Source: JANNNX01 sp031398745
GTDB lineage: Bacteria; Actinomycetota; Acidimicrobiia; Acidimicrobiales; CADCSY01
Assembly: GCA_031398745.1 (NCBI GenBank)
Contig: JANNNX010000074.1
Span: 21,841-85,840, forward strand
Direction: 5' to 3'
Length of the DNA stretch: 64,000 nucleotides
Shown here: one piece after another, positions 46,031 through 54,769 of the stretch
How the letters are laid out: each line of letters opens with the position of its first letter
Position numbering within the stretch: position 1 is the stretch's first letter
Program-made: the position numbers and the translations under genes
The notes under the pieces: generated by a model
The model's input: the letters and a program-made list of their open reading frames with translations, nothing else
What the model was told of the DNA's origin: nothing
Database searches by the model: none

Positions 46031-47511
46031 CGGGCCGCGGGGACCGCGGCCAGCAGCGCCGCCGCCTTGTTGGCGCACTCGCGGTCCTCAGCGTCGGGAT
46101 CGGAGTCGGCCACCACCCCGGCGCCGGCCTCGACCCAGGCGTCGTTGCCCCGGATGATCATGGTCCGGATGGCGATGGCGGTGTCGAGGTTGCCGGCGAA
46201 GTCGAGATAGCCGACCACCCCGGCATACGGGCCCCGCTTGACCGGCTCGAGGGCGTCGATGATCTCCATCGCCCGGACCTTCGGCGCCCCCGACACCGTC
46301 CCGGCCGGCAGCGTCGCCCGCAACACGTCGATCGGGCCCTTGCCCTCGGCCAGCGCCCCCGACACCTGCGAGGTCAGGTGCATCACGTGGCTGTAGCGCT
46401 CGAGGGTGAACAGCTCGTCGACCTGCTCGGTGCCGAACCGGCTGACCCGGCCGACGTCGTTGCGGGCCAGGTCGACCAACATCACGTGCTCGGCCCGCTC
46501 CTTCGGGTGCTCGATCAGCTCGGCCGCCAGGCGCCGGTCGTCCTCGGGGGTGCGCCCCCGCCGGCGGGTGCCGGCGATGGGCCGGGAGATCACCCGGCCG
46601 TCGAGCAGCTGCACCATGGGCTCGGGTGAGCTGCCCACCAGGGTCACCTCGGGGTGGCGCACGAAGTACATGTAGGGGCTGGGGTTGACCTGGCGCAGCA
46701 CCCGGTAGACGTCGAGCGGCTCGGCATCGAGGGTGAGGGCGAAGCGCTGGGCCAGGACCACCTGGAAGATGTCACCGGCCAGGATGTGCTCCTTGGCCAC
46801 CGCCACCGCCGCCTGGTACCCGCCCTCGCCCAGGGTGGAGGTCACCTCGGGGAGGGCCTCGTCGGCATCGGGCGGGTCGAACACCGGCTCGGGCACCGTG
46901 CGGGTGCCGTCGGCCGCCAGCCGCTCCACCCGGGCCACCGCGTCGTCGTAGATCTGGTCGACGTCGGCATCGGTCACCCCCGGGCCCACGAAGGCGTTGG
47001 CCACCAGGGTCACCCGCTGGCGCCAATGGTCGAAGGCCACCAGCTCACCCACGATCGACAGCACGGCATCGGGCAGGCCGAGGTCGTCGGTGGGCACGTC
47101 GGGCAGCCGCTCGACCTCCCGGACGACGTCGTAGCCGAGGAAGCCGACCACCCCGCTGTGGAGCGGCGGCAGCTCGTCGAGCACCGGCGAGCGATAGCGG
47201 GCCAGGACGTCGTCGAGGGTGGCCAAGATGCCCTGGTCGAGGCGGATGGCGGGGTCGACCTGGCCACCCTGCACCTCGATCGTGCGGCCCCGGGCCACGA
47301 ACGTGACCGCCGGGCGCCGGCCCATGAAAGACCAGCGGCCCCAGCGCTCGCCGTGCTCGACCGACTCGAACAGGAAGCCCGGCTCGTCGCCGACCACCCG
47401 GGAGAAGGCGGCCACCGGGGTCACCAGGTCGGCGAGGATCTCCCGCCACACCGGGACCACCGTGTGGGCCCGGGCCAGGGCCCGGAACTCGTCCCTACTC
47501 GGCCGCAGCAC
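45988..47511 (-). CDS. trpE: Anthranilate synthase component I
   Basis: 507-residue chorismate-utilising enzyme that makes anthranilate with the glutamine amidotransferase TrpG (not in the window). Conserved blocks include SFMGRRPA, IAGTRRRGRTPEDD, HVMLVDLARNDVGRV, SGAPKVRAMEIID and the final RTMIIRGNDAWVEAGAG. Assignment as TrpE rather than aminobenzoate synthase rests on length and the his-trp context. GTG start inside hisI (17-bp overlap), so histidine and tryptophan genes are translationally linked. No attenuator is possible in that overlap. Confidence 0.96.
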   Translation of the reverse strand: MLRPSRDEFRALARAHTVVPVWREILADLVTPVAAFSRVVGDEPGFLFESVEHGERWGRWSFMGRRPAVTFVARGRTIEVQGGQVDPAIRLDQGILATLDDVLARYRSPVLDELPPLHSGVVGFLGYDVVREVERLPDVPTDDLGLPDAVLSIVGELVAFDHWRQRVTLVANAFVGPGVTDADVDQIYDDAVARVERLAADGTRTVPEPVFDPPDADEALPEVTSTLGEGGYQAAVAVAKEHILAGDIFQVVLAQRFALTLDAEPLDVYRVLRQVNPSPYMYFVRHPEVTLVGSSPEPMVQLLDGRVISRPIAGTRRRGRTPEDDRRLAAELIEHPKERAEHVMLVDLARNDVGRVSRFGTEQVDELFTLERYSHVMHLTSQVSGALAEGKGPIDVLRATLPAGTVSGAPKVRAMEIIDALEPVKRGPYAGVVGYLDFAGNLDTAIAIRTMIIRGNDAWVEAGAGVVADSDPDAEDRECANKAAALLAAVPAARRMTARRRAQDGTA

Positions 47512-47893
47512 GCGTGCGGTCGAACTCGGCGGTGTCGCCGGTGCCGAAGCGCCGGTAGAAGCAGGAGTGGGCGCCCGTGTGGCAGGCCCCCACCCCCTCC
47601 TGGTCGATGAGCACCAGGAGGGCGTCGCCGTCGCAGTCGTAGCGCACCTCTCGGATCCACTGCCGGTCCCCCGAGGTCTCGCCCTTGATCCAGACCTCCT
47701 GGCGCGACCGGCTCCAGAACGTCGCCCGGCCGGTCTCCAGCGTCTGGCGCAGGGTGGCCTCGGTCATCCAGGCCAGCATCAGCACGTCGCCGGTCGACTG
47801 CTCCTGCACGATGGCCGGCACCAGCCCATCGGCGTTGTAGACGACCATCCCCAGCTCCTCGGTCAGGACGGGGACGGTGGTGGGCTCGGGCAC
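47495..47893 (-). CDS. hisI: Phosphoribosyl-AMP cyclohydrolase
   Basis: 132-residue zinc enzyme opening the purine ring in histidine synthesis. Ligands are visible: Cys87 in YDCDGD with Asp86, Asp88 and Asp90, Cys104 and Cys111 in CHTGAHSCFYRR. LMLAWMTEATL and TFWSRSRQEVWIKGETSG are family hallmarks. Only the HisI half is present; hisE is not fused and not in the window. GTG at 47891-47893 chosen from family length. It lies apart from hisF because of an inserted gene trio. Confidence 0.96.
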   Translation of the reverse strand: MPEPTTVPVLTEELGMVVYNADGLVPAIVQEQSTGDVLMLAWMTEATLRQTLETGRATFWSRSRQEVWIKGETSGDRQWIREVRYDCDGDALLVLIDQEGVGACHTGAHSCFYRRFGTGDTAEFDRTRAAAE

Positions 47894-47957
47894 GCCGACA
47901 TCGTACGGTCGCCCGCCAGGCCCGCCCCGGTTGGCAAACCGAGGCGTCCCGAGCGGG

Positions 47958-49271
47958 TCAGTCGACCGAGGGGACCCCGAAGCGAGCCAGCAGGTAGGCG
48001 GTGGTGGCCGGGTCCTGGGCCCGGGGCACCGGGGGAACGCCGAGCACCCGTCGGCCGAGATCGGCGTACGCGTTGGTCGAGGCACCGAGGTGGGTGGCCA
48101 CGGTGTGGATGTCACGGAAGCAGCGCTCGATCTCGGCCCCGTGGCGGATGCCGGAGGTGCCGGACTGCTTCACCACGACGTCGACCACCCGCTCGGCGAT
48201 GGCCACCGCGTGGGCGCTGATGGCCGGGATCGCGGCCCGGACCTCGGCCGACAGCGGGTGGCCGTGGACCCGGGCGGCCCATTGCTGTTCGACCAGGTCG
48301 TAGACCCAGGTCCGGGTGGCCATCAGCTCGGCCGCCACCCGACCGATCTGGTCCTGGACCAGCGGCAGCTCGCGCAGCTTGGGCGCCCCCTGGGCCCGGA
48401 ACATGCCGTCGTGGCTCTTGCGAGCGGCCAGCTCGGCGTAGGCGTCGAGGGCGTGCTGGGCCACACCCAGGGCGATCGCCGCGAACGGGCTCGACGGCTG
48501 GGTGGTGGCGGTCAACCGGAGCGGGTCGTAGAACGAGAAGGCGAACCGCTCCGGGACGAAGACGTCGGTGGCCCGGAAGTTGCCGCTGGCCGTGCCCCGC
48601 AGGCCGAGGGTGTCCCAGGAGCCGGCCTCCAGCTCGACGTCGGACCGGGGCATGAAGAACACGATGATGCGCGGCAGCCCGGCGCCCGGCTCGTCGGCCG
48701 TCACCGTCTCGACCCCGGCCGCATCGTGGACCTCGGCCGCCGCCATGAACAGGGTGGCGTGGCCGCTCCCGCTGGCGAAGGTCCAGCGCCCGGTGACCCG
48801 CCACCCGCCGTCGACCCGCCGGGCCACCGCGTCGGTCGACGTCGGGCCGCCGGCCACGTTGGTCAAGGGATCGCCGTCGAAGAGCTCGCGGGCCGCCGCC
48901 AGATCGAGCCCAGCAGCCATGCTGCAGCCGGCGTTGGCCAGGCTGACGCACCAGGCGACCGCCGCGTCGACCCGGGCGAAGGTCTCCACCAGCTCCATCG
49001 TCGACACAGGATCGACGTCGTCTTCGCCCAGCTCGGCCGGCAGCATCATGCGGAAGAAGCCGGCCTCCCCCACCGAGGCCAGCAGGTGCTCGGGGAAACG
49101 CTGCTCCCGCTCGATCTGATCGGCGTGGGCTGCGAACCGGGGAGCCAGCTCCCGGGACAGCGCCACCAGGCGCTGGCCCTTGGCGCTGCGGGGCGCCCGC
49201 CGGGAGGCGGCCGCGTCGGGTTCCGAGTCAGTCACCGGGTCGACGTCGACGTGCTCGGTGGTCGTTGCCAT
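47958..49271 (-). CDS. Acyl-CoA dehydrogenase/flavin monooxygenase-like protein
   Basis: 437-residue protein with the acyl-CoA dehydrogenase fold: an N-terminal helical domain, a middle beta domain (GWRVTGRWTFASGSGHATLFM, DTLGLRGTASGNFRATDVFVP) and a C-terminal helical domain ending in SGIRHGAEIERCFRDIHTVATHLGAS. The latter pattern resembles group D flavin hydroxylases such as HsaA or HpaB-like enzymes rather than beta-oxidation dehydrogenases; the exact substrate is unknown. The ATG at 49269-49271 is preceded by GGGGGAGG. It diverges from the NTF2-like gene and interrupts the his cluster. Confidence 0.85.
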   Translation of the reverse strand: MATTTEHVDVDPVTDSEPDAAASRRAPRSAKGQRLVALSRELAPRFAAHADQIEREQRFPEHLLASVGEAGFFRMMLPAELGEDDVDPVSTMELVETFARVDAAVAWCVSLANAGCSMAAGLDLAAARELFDGDPLTNVAGGPTSTDAVARRVDGGWRVTGRWTFASGSGHATLFMAAAEVHDAAGVETVTADEPGAGLPRIIVFFMPRSDVELEAGSWDTLGLRGTASGNFRATDVFVPERFAFSFYDPLRLTATTQPSSPFAAIALGVAQHALDAYAELAARKSHDGMFRAQGAPKLRELPLVQDQIGRVAAELMATRTWVYDLVEQQWAARVHGHPLSAEVRAAIPAISAHAVAIAERVVDVVVKQSGTSGIRHGAEIERCFRDIHTVATHLGASTNAYADLGRRVLGVPPVPRAQDPATTAYLLARFGVPSVD

Positions 49272-49364
49272 CAGGTCCTCCCCCAAGGATCGGGCGCCGC
49301 CCCGCGATCGATCGCCGAGCGGGCGCACCATCGTAGGAGGCGAGACGGGATCTAGGTTGCCGCC

Positions 49365-49811
49365 GTGACCGACCCGGAAGCGATCGCCTCGGTACTGGCC
49401 CGCTACTGCCATGGCCTCGACGACCGCGACCTCGACACGTTGGCCGCGATCACCACCGACGATCTGGTGACCCGCCACGGCGACTGGTTCCGCACCGCCG
49501 GACGGGACCAGTGGCTGGCGGTGCTGGCCACCCCCAATCCCCGCCTGGTGGCGACCCAGCACGTGGTCTCCAACGTGCTGGTCGATGTCGATGTCGAAGG
49601 CGACGGGCTCACGGCCCGCGGTCGAGCGTCGATGCAGGCCCTGCACGTCGGGCGGGCCGAGGACGGCTCGACCTTCGCCGCGTCCGGCTGGGCCAGCTAC
49701 CGCCTCGAGTTCCGGCGCGACCCAATCACCCCCGACGGCTGGCGCATCGCCGCCATCGACGTCGAGCACCTCTGGGACGACCCGGGCGTCGCCGTGATCT
49801 TCGATGTCTGA
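49365..49811 (+). CDS. SnoaL/NTF2-like protein
   Basis: 148-residue cone-shaped alpha+beta barrel of the SnoaL-like group: ASVLARYCHGLDDRDLDTLAAITTDDLVTRHG at the start and WRIAAIDVEHLWDD near the end. Such proteins include ring-modifying dehydratases and hydroxylases and many of unknown role. GTG start. It is followed 24 bp later by an LLM oxidoreductase and is divergent from the dehydrogenase-like gene, so the three may act on one substrate. Confidence 0.85.
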   Translation: MTDPEAIASVLARYCHGLDDRDLDTLAAITTDDLVTRHGDWFRTAGRDQWLAVLATPNPRLVATQHVVSNVLVDVDVEGDGLTARGRASMQALHVGRAEDGSTFAASGWASYRLEFRRDPITPDGWRIAAIDVEHLWDDPGVAVIFDV

Positions 49812-49835
49812 CCCGCGAGCGCGAAGGCTGGCGCG

Positions 49836-50786
49836 ATGACCAACGCTCGACGCATCCGTCTCGGCGCCATGGTCAGCGAGACCGGGCAATTCGACCCCTC
49901 CCCCGAGGTCACCCTCGGGCTGGCCACCGCGGTGGAGCGGGCCGGGTGGGACGCGGTCTACTTCGGTGGGCACGTGGTGGTGGGCGAGGCCGAGGGCGCC
50001 TACCTCCTCCCCCCCGCCGGGGAGCGCCAGCCCCACGGCATCGGCCGGGTCATCCTCGACTACCCGTTCCTCGAGCCCCTCACCACCCTGGCCGTGCTGG
50101 CCGGACACACCTCGAGGGTGGCGCTGGGTACCGGCATCCTGGCGGCCCCGCTCTACCCCCCGGTGCTGCTGGCCAAGATGGCCGCCACGGTGGACTACCT
50201 CTGCGGCGGTCGCCTCGAGCTCGGCCTGTCGACCGGGTGGCTCCAATCGGAGTACGAGGCGATGGGAGTCCCCTTCGCCGAACGGGGTGCGGTATTCGAC
50301 GACGTGGTGGGTGCGCTGCGGACCCTGTGGCAAGACTCACCGGCGTCGTACTCGTCGCCCCACGCCCGCTTCGACGGCGTCTGGACCGAGCCTCGACCGG
50401 CCCGCCCCGGGGGCATCAAGCTCCTCTTCGGGGGCGAGTTGCACGCCCGGGCGCTGCGCCGGATCACCGAGCACGGCATGCACTGGTGGGCCCGGCGTCG
50501 ACCCGACCTCGAGGTCGAGATCGCTCGCCTCCGAGTGGCGCTGGACGACGTCGGCCGCGACCCCGATGACCTCGACGTCGTGGTCATCCCCAGCCGCCAG
50601 GCATGGGACCCCCCGCTGCCCCCGGGCTGGTCGCGGATCGACGACGTGATCGACATGGCCGAGCGCTACCTAGCTAAGGGAGCGACCACCATCGTGGTCG
50701 GACCGGCCTTCCTGGCCGCCTCGTTGGACGAGATCCCCGACGCCGCGGCCGAACTCGCAACTCGCTTCCGCCAGCTGGCCGACTGA
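49836..50786 (+). CDS. LLM-class flavin-dependent oxidoreductase
   Basis: 316-residue luciferase-like TIM barrel using F420 or FMN. Typical segments: LAGHTSRVALGTGILAAPLYPPVLLAKMAATVDYLCGGRLELGLSTGW and IKLLFGGELHARALRRITEHGMHWW. The cofactor cannot be told from sequence alone, though F420 is common in actinobacteria. Substrate unknown. ATG start. It converges on hisF with a hairpin between them, and forms a small unit with the NTF2-like gene. Confidence 0.88.
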   Translation: MTNARRIRLGAMVSETGQFDPSPEVTLGLATAVERAGWDAVYFGGHVVVGEAEGAYLLPPAGERQPHGIGRVILDYPFLEPLTTLAVLAGHTSRVALGTGILAAPLYPPVLLAKMAATVDYLCGGRLELGLSTGWLQSEYEAMGVPFAERGAVFDDVVGALRTLWQDSPASYSSPHARFDGVWTEPRPARPGGIKLLFGGELHARALRRITEHGMHWWARRRPDLEVEIARLRVALDDVGRDPDDLDVVVIPSRQAWDPPLPPGWSRIDDVIDMAERYLAKGATTIVVGPAFLAASLDEIPDAAAELATRFRQLAD

Positions 50787-50794
50787 AGGGAGTT

Positions 50795-50833
50795 GGGGAC
50801 GTTGGGTCCGTGCCGTCGTGACGCGACGTCCCC
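50795..50833. terminator. Hairpin between the LLM gene and hisF
   Basis: GGGGACGT (50795-50802) pairs with ACGTCCCC (50826-50833) around a loop of 23 bases in the 100-bp gap between two convergent genes. ACGTTGGGT occurs directly repeated at 50799-50807 and 50834-50842. No T-tract, so activity as a terminator is a positional inference. Confidence 0.5.
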
Positions 50834-50886
50834 ACGTTGGGTGGCGGCCCGGCGCGGCCCACCTCGCTCGGACGCCACCGCCCGGC

Positions 50887-51696
50887 TCAGCCGGCAGGCC
50901 GCACCGAGACGCCGGCCGCGGCCAGGGCGGCCTTGGCCTGGGCGACGGTGAACTCGCCGAAGTGGAAGATCGACGCCGCCAGGACGGCGTCGGCCCCGGC
51001 GTCGAGGGCGCCATCAACCAGGTGCTCGAGGGTGCCCACCCCCCCACTGGCCACCACCGGGATGCTGGTGGCATCGACCACCGCCCGGGTCAACGCCAGG
51101 TCGAAGCCGTCGCGGGTGCCGTCGCGGTCCATCGACGTGAGCAGGATCTCCCCTGCCCCTCGCCGTTCGGCCTCGGCGGCCCATTCCAGAGCATCGATGC
51201 CGGTCGGGGTGCGCCCCCCGTGCAGGAACACCTCGAACACCGGGCCGTCGGCGTCACCGGACACCCGCTGGCGGGCGTCGGCGTCACCGGACACCCGCTG
51301 GCGGGCGTCGATGGCCACCACCACGCACTGGGCGCCGAACTCGGCCGCGATCTCCTCCACCAGCTCGGGCCGCTGCACCGCGGCGGTGTTGACGCCCACC
51401 TTGTCGGCCCCGGCCCGCAGCAGGCGGCGGGCATCGTCGACCGACCGAACCCCACCCCCGACGGTGAGGGGGATGAACACCTGCTCGGCGGTGCGGGACA
51501 CCACCTCGACCATGGTGGCCCGCCCGTCCGAGCTGGCGGTGATGTCGAGGAACACCACCTCGTCGGCGCCCTCGGCGTCGTAGCGAGCGGCCAGCTCGAC
51601 CGGGTCGCCGGCATCCCGCAGGCCGACGAAGTTGACCCCCTTGACCACCCGTCCGGCATCGACGTCGAGACAGGGGATGACCCGGACCGTCCTCAC
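50887..51696 (-). CDS. hisF: Imidazole glycerol phosphate synthase cyclase subunit, with duplicated loop
   Basis: 269-residue TIM barrel, slightly long for the family (about 255). Catalytic Asp11 (IPCLDVDAGRVVKG) and Asp130 (VVVAIDARQ) are present, plus TVGGGVRSVDDARRLL, HGGRTPTGIDALEWA and ASGGVGTLEHL. Immediately after Asp130 the decapeptide ARQRVSGDAD occurs twice (131-140, 141-150), encoded by a perfect 30-bp tandem repeat. It makes imidazole glycerol phosphate from ammonia supplied by HisH. GTG start overlapping hisA by 4 bp. Confidence 0.97.
   Translation of the reverse strand: MRTVRVIPCLDVDAGRVVKGVNFVGLRDAGDPVELAARYDAEGADEVVFLDITASSDGRATMVEVVSRTAEQVFIPLTVGGGVRSVDDARRLLRAGADKVGVNTAAVQRPELVEEIAAEFGAQCVVVAIDARQRVSGDADARQRVSGDADGPVFEVFLHGGRTPTGIDALEWAAEAERRGAGEILLTSMDRDGTRDGFDLALTRAVVDATSIPVVASGGVGTLEHLVDGALDAGADAVLAASIFHFGEFTVAQAKAALAAAGVSVRPAG
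51251..51310. repeat. Perfect 30-bp tandem duplication inside hisF
   Basis: Bases 51251-51280 and 51281-51310 are identical (30 of 30). The unit is a multiple of three, so the frame is kept and ten residues are duplicated. Identity at all third codon positions points to a recent slippage or unequal-crossover event, or to an assembly artefact. Confidence 0.95.
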
Positions 51697-52439
51697 CGCG
51701 GGCTCCCCGGCGCGTCGGCCAGCACGTGCAGGGCGGCAGCCACGTCGAGGCGCCCCTCGTAGAGGGCCTTGCCCACGATGACCCCGGCCACCGGCAGGGC
51801 CGAGAGGGCGACCACGTCCTCCAAGGTGCCCACGCCGCCACTGGCGACGACCGCCACGCGGGTGGCGGCGCACACCGCGGCCAGGCCATCGAGGTCGGGT
51901 CCGGCCAGGGTGCCGTCGCGGCCGATTTCGGTCACGATGAACGCCGCCACTCCCGACCCCTCGAAGCGGGCCACGGCGTCGAGCACCGACAGCCCCGAGC
52001 CCTCGGTCCACCCCTGGACCGCCACCTCGCCGCCCCGGGCGTCGAGGCCGACGGCCACCCCGCCGGCCACCAGCTCGGCCAGCTCGGCCACCAGGTCGGG
52101 GTGGCGGACGGCCGCGGTGCCCACCACCACTCGGGCCACCCCGGCCTCGAACAGCGCCTCGGCCGCGGCCCGGTCCCGCACCCCGCCGCCGGACTGCACC
52201 GACACGCCCCTCCCGGCCAGAGCCCGGGCCACCGCGGCGACCGCGGGCCGGTTGACGGGACCGTCGCCTCGGGCCGCGTCGAGGTCGACCACGTGGACCC
52301 AGCGGGCCCCGGCGTCGGCGAAGCCGACGGCCACCGCCACCGGGTCGTCGCCGTACACCGTCTCCTCGGCGTAGTCGCCCTGGTGCAGGCGCACGCAACG
52401 CCCGCCCCGTAGGTCGATGGCCGGGTAGAGGTCGATCAC
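51693..52439 (-). CDS. hisA: ProFAR isomerase (HisA)
   Basis: 248-residue TIM barrel catalysing the Amadori rearrangement of ProFAR in histidine synthesis. Asp9 (YPAIDLRGG), Asp133 (AVGLDARGGEVAVQGW) and TEIGRDGTLAGP with Asp175 are canonical for monofunctional HisA. In many actinobacteria the gene product is PriA, which also does the TrpF step; here trpF is separate. GTG start overlapping the hisH stop (GTGA) and 4-bp overlap with hisF. Confidence 0.95.
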   Translation of the reverse strand: MIDLYPAIDLRGGRCVRLHQGDYAEETVYGDDPVAVAVGFADAGARWVHVVDLDAARGDGPVNRPAVAAVARALAGRGVSVQSGGGVRDRAAAEALFEAGVARVVVGTAAVRHPDLVAELAELVAGGVAVGLDARGGEVAVQGWTEGSGLSVLDAVARFEGSGVAAFIVTEIGRDGTLAGPDLDGLAAVCAATRVAVVASGGVGTLEDVVALSALPVAGVIVGKALYEGRLDVAAALHVLADAPGSPR

Positions 52440-53053
52440 AGCGAACCCACCCAATTGGCCAGCAGCCCGAGACCCGCCCCGCCCGACTTCTCGGGGTGGA
52501 ACTGGGTGGCCCAGAGCCGGTCGCGAGCCACCGCCGCCACCACCGGTCCCCCGTAGTCGCAGCGAGCCACCGTCCACGGCCCGTCCTCGGGGGCGTAGGA
52601 GTGCACGAAGTAGACCCACACCGGCCGCTCGAGGCCCTCGAACAGCGCCGGCTGGCCAACCAGGTCGAGGGTGTTCCACTGCATCTGGGGGTGCTTCACC
52701 CCCTCCGGGAGCCGGCGGACGGTTCCCGGAAGGACCCCGAGCCCGGCCACGCCCGGGTCCTCCTCGGACGCCTCGAAGAGGAGTTGCAGGCCGACGCAGA
52801 TCCCGAGGAAGGGCGTGGCCCGCTCGACCGCGTCGAGCGCCACCCGGTCGAGCCCCGTCTCCCCCAGCGCGGCCATGCACCGCCCGAAGGCGCCGACCCC
52901 GGGCAGCACCACGCCATCGGCTGAGGCCGCCACCGCGGGGTCGGCCGTCAGTCGGGCGTCGGCCCCGACCCGCTCCAGCGCCTTCTGGGCCGATCGGAGG
53001 TTGCCGATCCCGTAGTCGAGTACGGCGACCACCGGGCGGGCCGAGCCGCTCAC
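52436..53053 (-). CDS. hisH: Imidazole glycerol phosphate synthase glutaminase subunit
   Basis: 205-residue class I glutamine amidotransferase. Nucleophile Cys86 in GICVGLQLLFEAS, His186 and Glu188 in QFHPEKSG. It releases ammonia into the HisF channel. GTG at 53051-53053 (MSGSARPVV) is preferred; a second GTG seven codons later is possible. It lies 10 bp after hisB and overlaps hisA by 4 bp. Confidence 0.95.
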   Translation of the reverse strand: MSGSARPVVAVLDYGIGNLRSAQKALERVGADARLTADPAVAASADGVVLPGVGAFGRCMAALGETGLDRVALDAVERATPFLGICVGLQLLFEASEEDPGVAGLGVLPGTVRRLPEGVKHPQMQWNTLDLVGQPALFEGLERPVWVYFVHSYAPEDGPWTVARCDYGGPVVAAVARDRLWATQFHPEKSGGAGLGLLANWVGSL

Positions 53054-53063
53054 CGGCGTCGGG

Positions 53064-53654
53064 TCACAGCGTGCCCTTGGTCGAGGGGACGCCGACCCCC
53101 TCGATCCGCACCGCGTCGCGCAAGGCCCGGGCCACGCCCTTGAAGCTGGCTTCGAGCACGTGGTGGGTGTTGCGGCCCCGGACCATGCGCAGGTGGAGGG
53201 TGAGGGCGGCGTTGGCGACGAACGCCCGCCAGAACTCCTCGGCCAGCTGGGGGTCGAAGGGCGGGTCACCCAGGATCCGCTCGCCCGGAGGCTCGATCTC
53301 GTAGACCAGGAACGGCCGACCGGACAGGTCGACGGCCACCTCGACCAGGGCCTCGTCGAGGGGCACCGAGATCGACGAGAACCGCCGCACCCCGGCCTTG
53401 TCGCCCAGCGCCTCGGCGAAGGCATCGCCCAGTGCCAGGCCGGTGTCCTCGACCGTGTGGTGGGCATCGACGTCGAGATCACCGCTCGCCCGCAGGGTCA
53501 GGTCGAACCCGCCGTGCTTGCCGAGCTGGCTGACCATGTGATCGAAGAACGGCAAGCCGGTGGCGACCTCGACCTGACCCGAGCCGTCGAGATCGAGGCT
53601 CAGCTCGATCGTGGTCTCCTTGGTGCTGCGGTGCTGGTGGGCAGTTCGGCTCAT
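53064..53654 (-). CDS. hisB: Imidazoleglycerol-phosphate dehydratase
   Basis: 196-residue manganese enzyme of histidine synthesis, the single-function form without phosphatase domain. It contains the metal-binding repeats FFDHMVSQLGKHG, DVDAHHTVEDTGLALG, FVANAALTLHLRMVRGRNTHHVLEASFK. ATG at 53652-53654 overlapping the hisC stop (ATGA). A separate histidinol-phosphatase is not in the window. Confidence 0.96.
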   Translation of the reverse strand: MSRTAHQHRSTKETTIELSLDLDGSGQVEVATGLPFFDHMVSQLGKHGGFDLTLRASGDLDVDAHHTVEDTGLALGDAFAEALGDKAGVRRFSSISVPLDEALVEVAVDLSGRPFLVYEIEPPGERILGDPPFDPQLAEEFWRAFVANAALTLHLRMVRGRNTHHVLEASFKGVARALRDAVRIEGVGVPSTKGTL

Positions 53655-54769
53655 GACAGGACCTCTCTCAGGGCGCGCAGGAAGGCGTCGTTCTCGTCGG
53701 GGGTGCCGATGGTGACCCGCAGGCAGCCGGCGAGGCCGGGCCAGGAGGCGGTGTTGCGGACCAGCACGGAGCGGGCCACCAGTTCCCCCCACACGTCATC
53801 GCCGGCCATCGACTCGGGGCGGAAGAGCACGAAGTTGGCATCGGACGGCCATACCGTGACCGCCAGGGTCGCCAACGCGTCGACCACCCGCCGGCGTTCG
53901 GCCACCACCAGGCCCACCCGGTCGGTCATCTCGGCCGCGAACCGCAGAGCCACCCGGCCGGCGATCTGGGTCACGGTGTCGAGGTGGTAGGGCAGAACGA
54001 CCTTGTCGAGCTCGGCCACCAGCCAGGATGGCCCGACCAGGTAGCCGAGTCGGACCGCAGCCATCGACCAGGTCTTGGAGTACGTCCGGGAGACGACCAC
54101 CGGGTGGTCCTCGGCCACCAGCTCGAGCGCCGACCAGGTGCCGAACTGGCCGTAGGCCTCGTCGACCACGACCAGCCCGGGCGCCCGTTGGACCACCTGG
54201 GCCACCGCCGCCGGGGCCTCGGTCATGCCCGTCGGGTTGTTGGGTGAGCACAGGAAGGTCAGCGCCGGCTGGACGGCGTCGAGCACCCGATCGACCTCGT
54301 CGAGGTCGAGGGAGAGGTCGGCGGCCCGACCCCCGGTGACGACGGTGGCGCCGATCACCGACGCGATGTGGCTGTGCAGCCGGTAGGTGGGTTCGAACAC
54401 GGCCACCGATCGCCCTGGCCCGGCGTAGGCCAGGCACAGGGTCTGGAGTACCTCGTTCGACCCGTTGGCCGCGAACACCTGGGCTGGGTCGACCCCGTGG
54501 CTCTCGGCGATGGCCGCCCGCAGGTCGGTCGCGGCCCGATCGGGGTAGCGGTGCCACTCGACCGCCGCCAGCTCGGCCGTGAGCGCCTCGACGAAGCCCG
54601 GCGGCGGGGGGTAGGGCGACTCGTTGGTGTTGAGCCGCACGGCCACGTCGACCTGGGGCGAGTGGTAGCCCTCTAGGGCGGCAACCCCGTCGCGGACCAT
54701 CGGCCGCCCCCGGGGCGCCGCGGTCGTGGTGGCCGCGCCCGCGACCCCGTCACCTGGTTCAGCGGCCAC
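53651..54769 (-). CDS. hisC: Histidinol-phosphate aminotransferase
   Basis: 372-residue fold-type I PLP transaminase. Motifs: VRLNTNESPYPPPP, ANGSNEVLQTLCLAYAG, FLCSPNNPTGMT, VVDEAYGQF and the PLP lysine in SRTYSKTWSMAAVRLGYLVG. The start is uncertain: the GTG at 54769 overlaps hisD by 11 bp and matches the N-terminal length of relatives, whereas the ATG at 54700 would give 349 residues and has a GGGGGCGG stretch upstream. Coupled to hisB downstream. Confidence 0.94.
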   Translation of the reverse strand: MAAEPGDGVAGAATTTAAPRGRPMVRDGVAALEGYHSPQVDVAVRLNTNESPYPPPPGFVEALTAELAAVEWHRYPDRAATDLRAAIAESHGVDPAQVFAANGSNEVLQTLCLAYAGPGRSVAVFEPTYRLHSHIASVIGATVVTGGRAADLSLDLDEVDRVLDAVQPALTFLCSPNNPTGMTEAPAAVAQVVQRAPGLVVVDEAYGQFGTWSALELVAEDHPVVVSRTYSKTWSMAAVRLGYLVGPSWLVAELDKVVLPYHLDTVTQIAGRVALRFAAEMTDRVGLVVAERRRVVDALATLAVTVWPSDANFVLFRPESMAGDDVWGELVARSVLVRNTASWPGLAGCLRVTIGTPDENDAFLRALREVLS

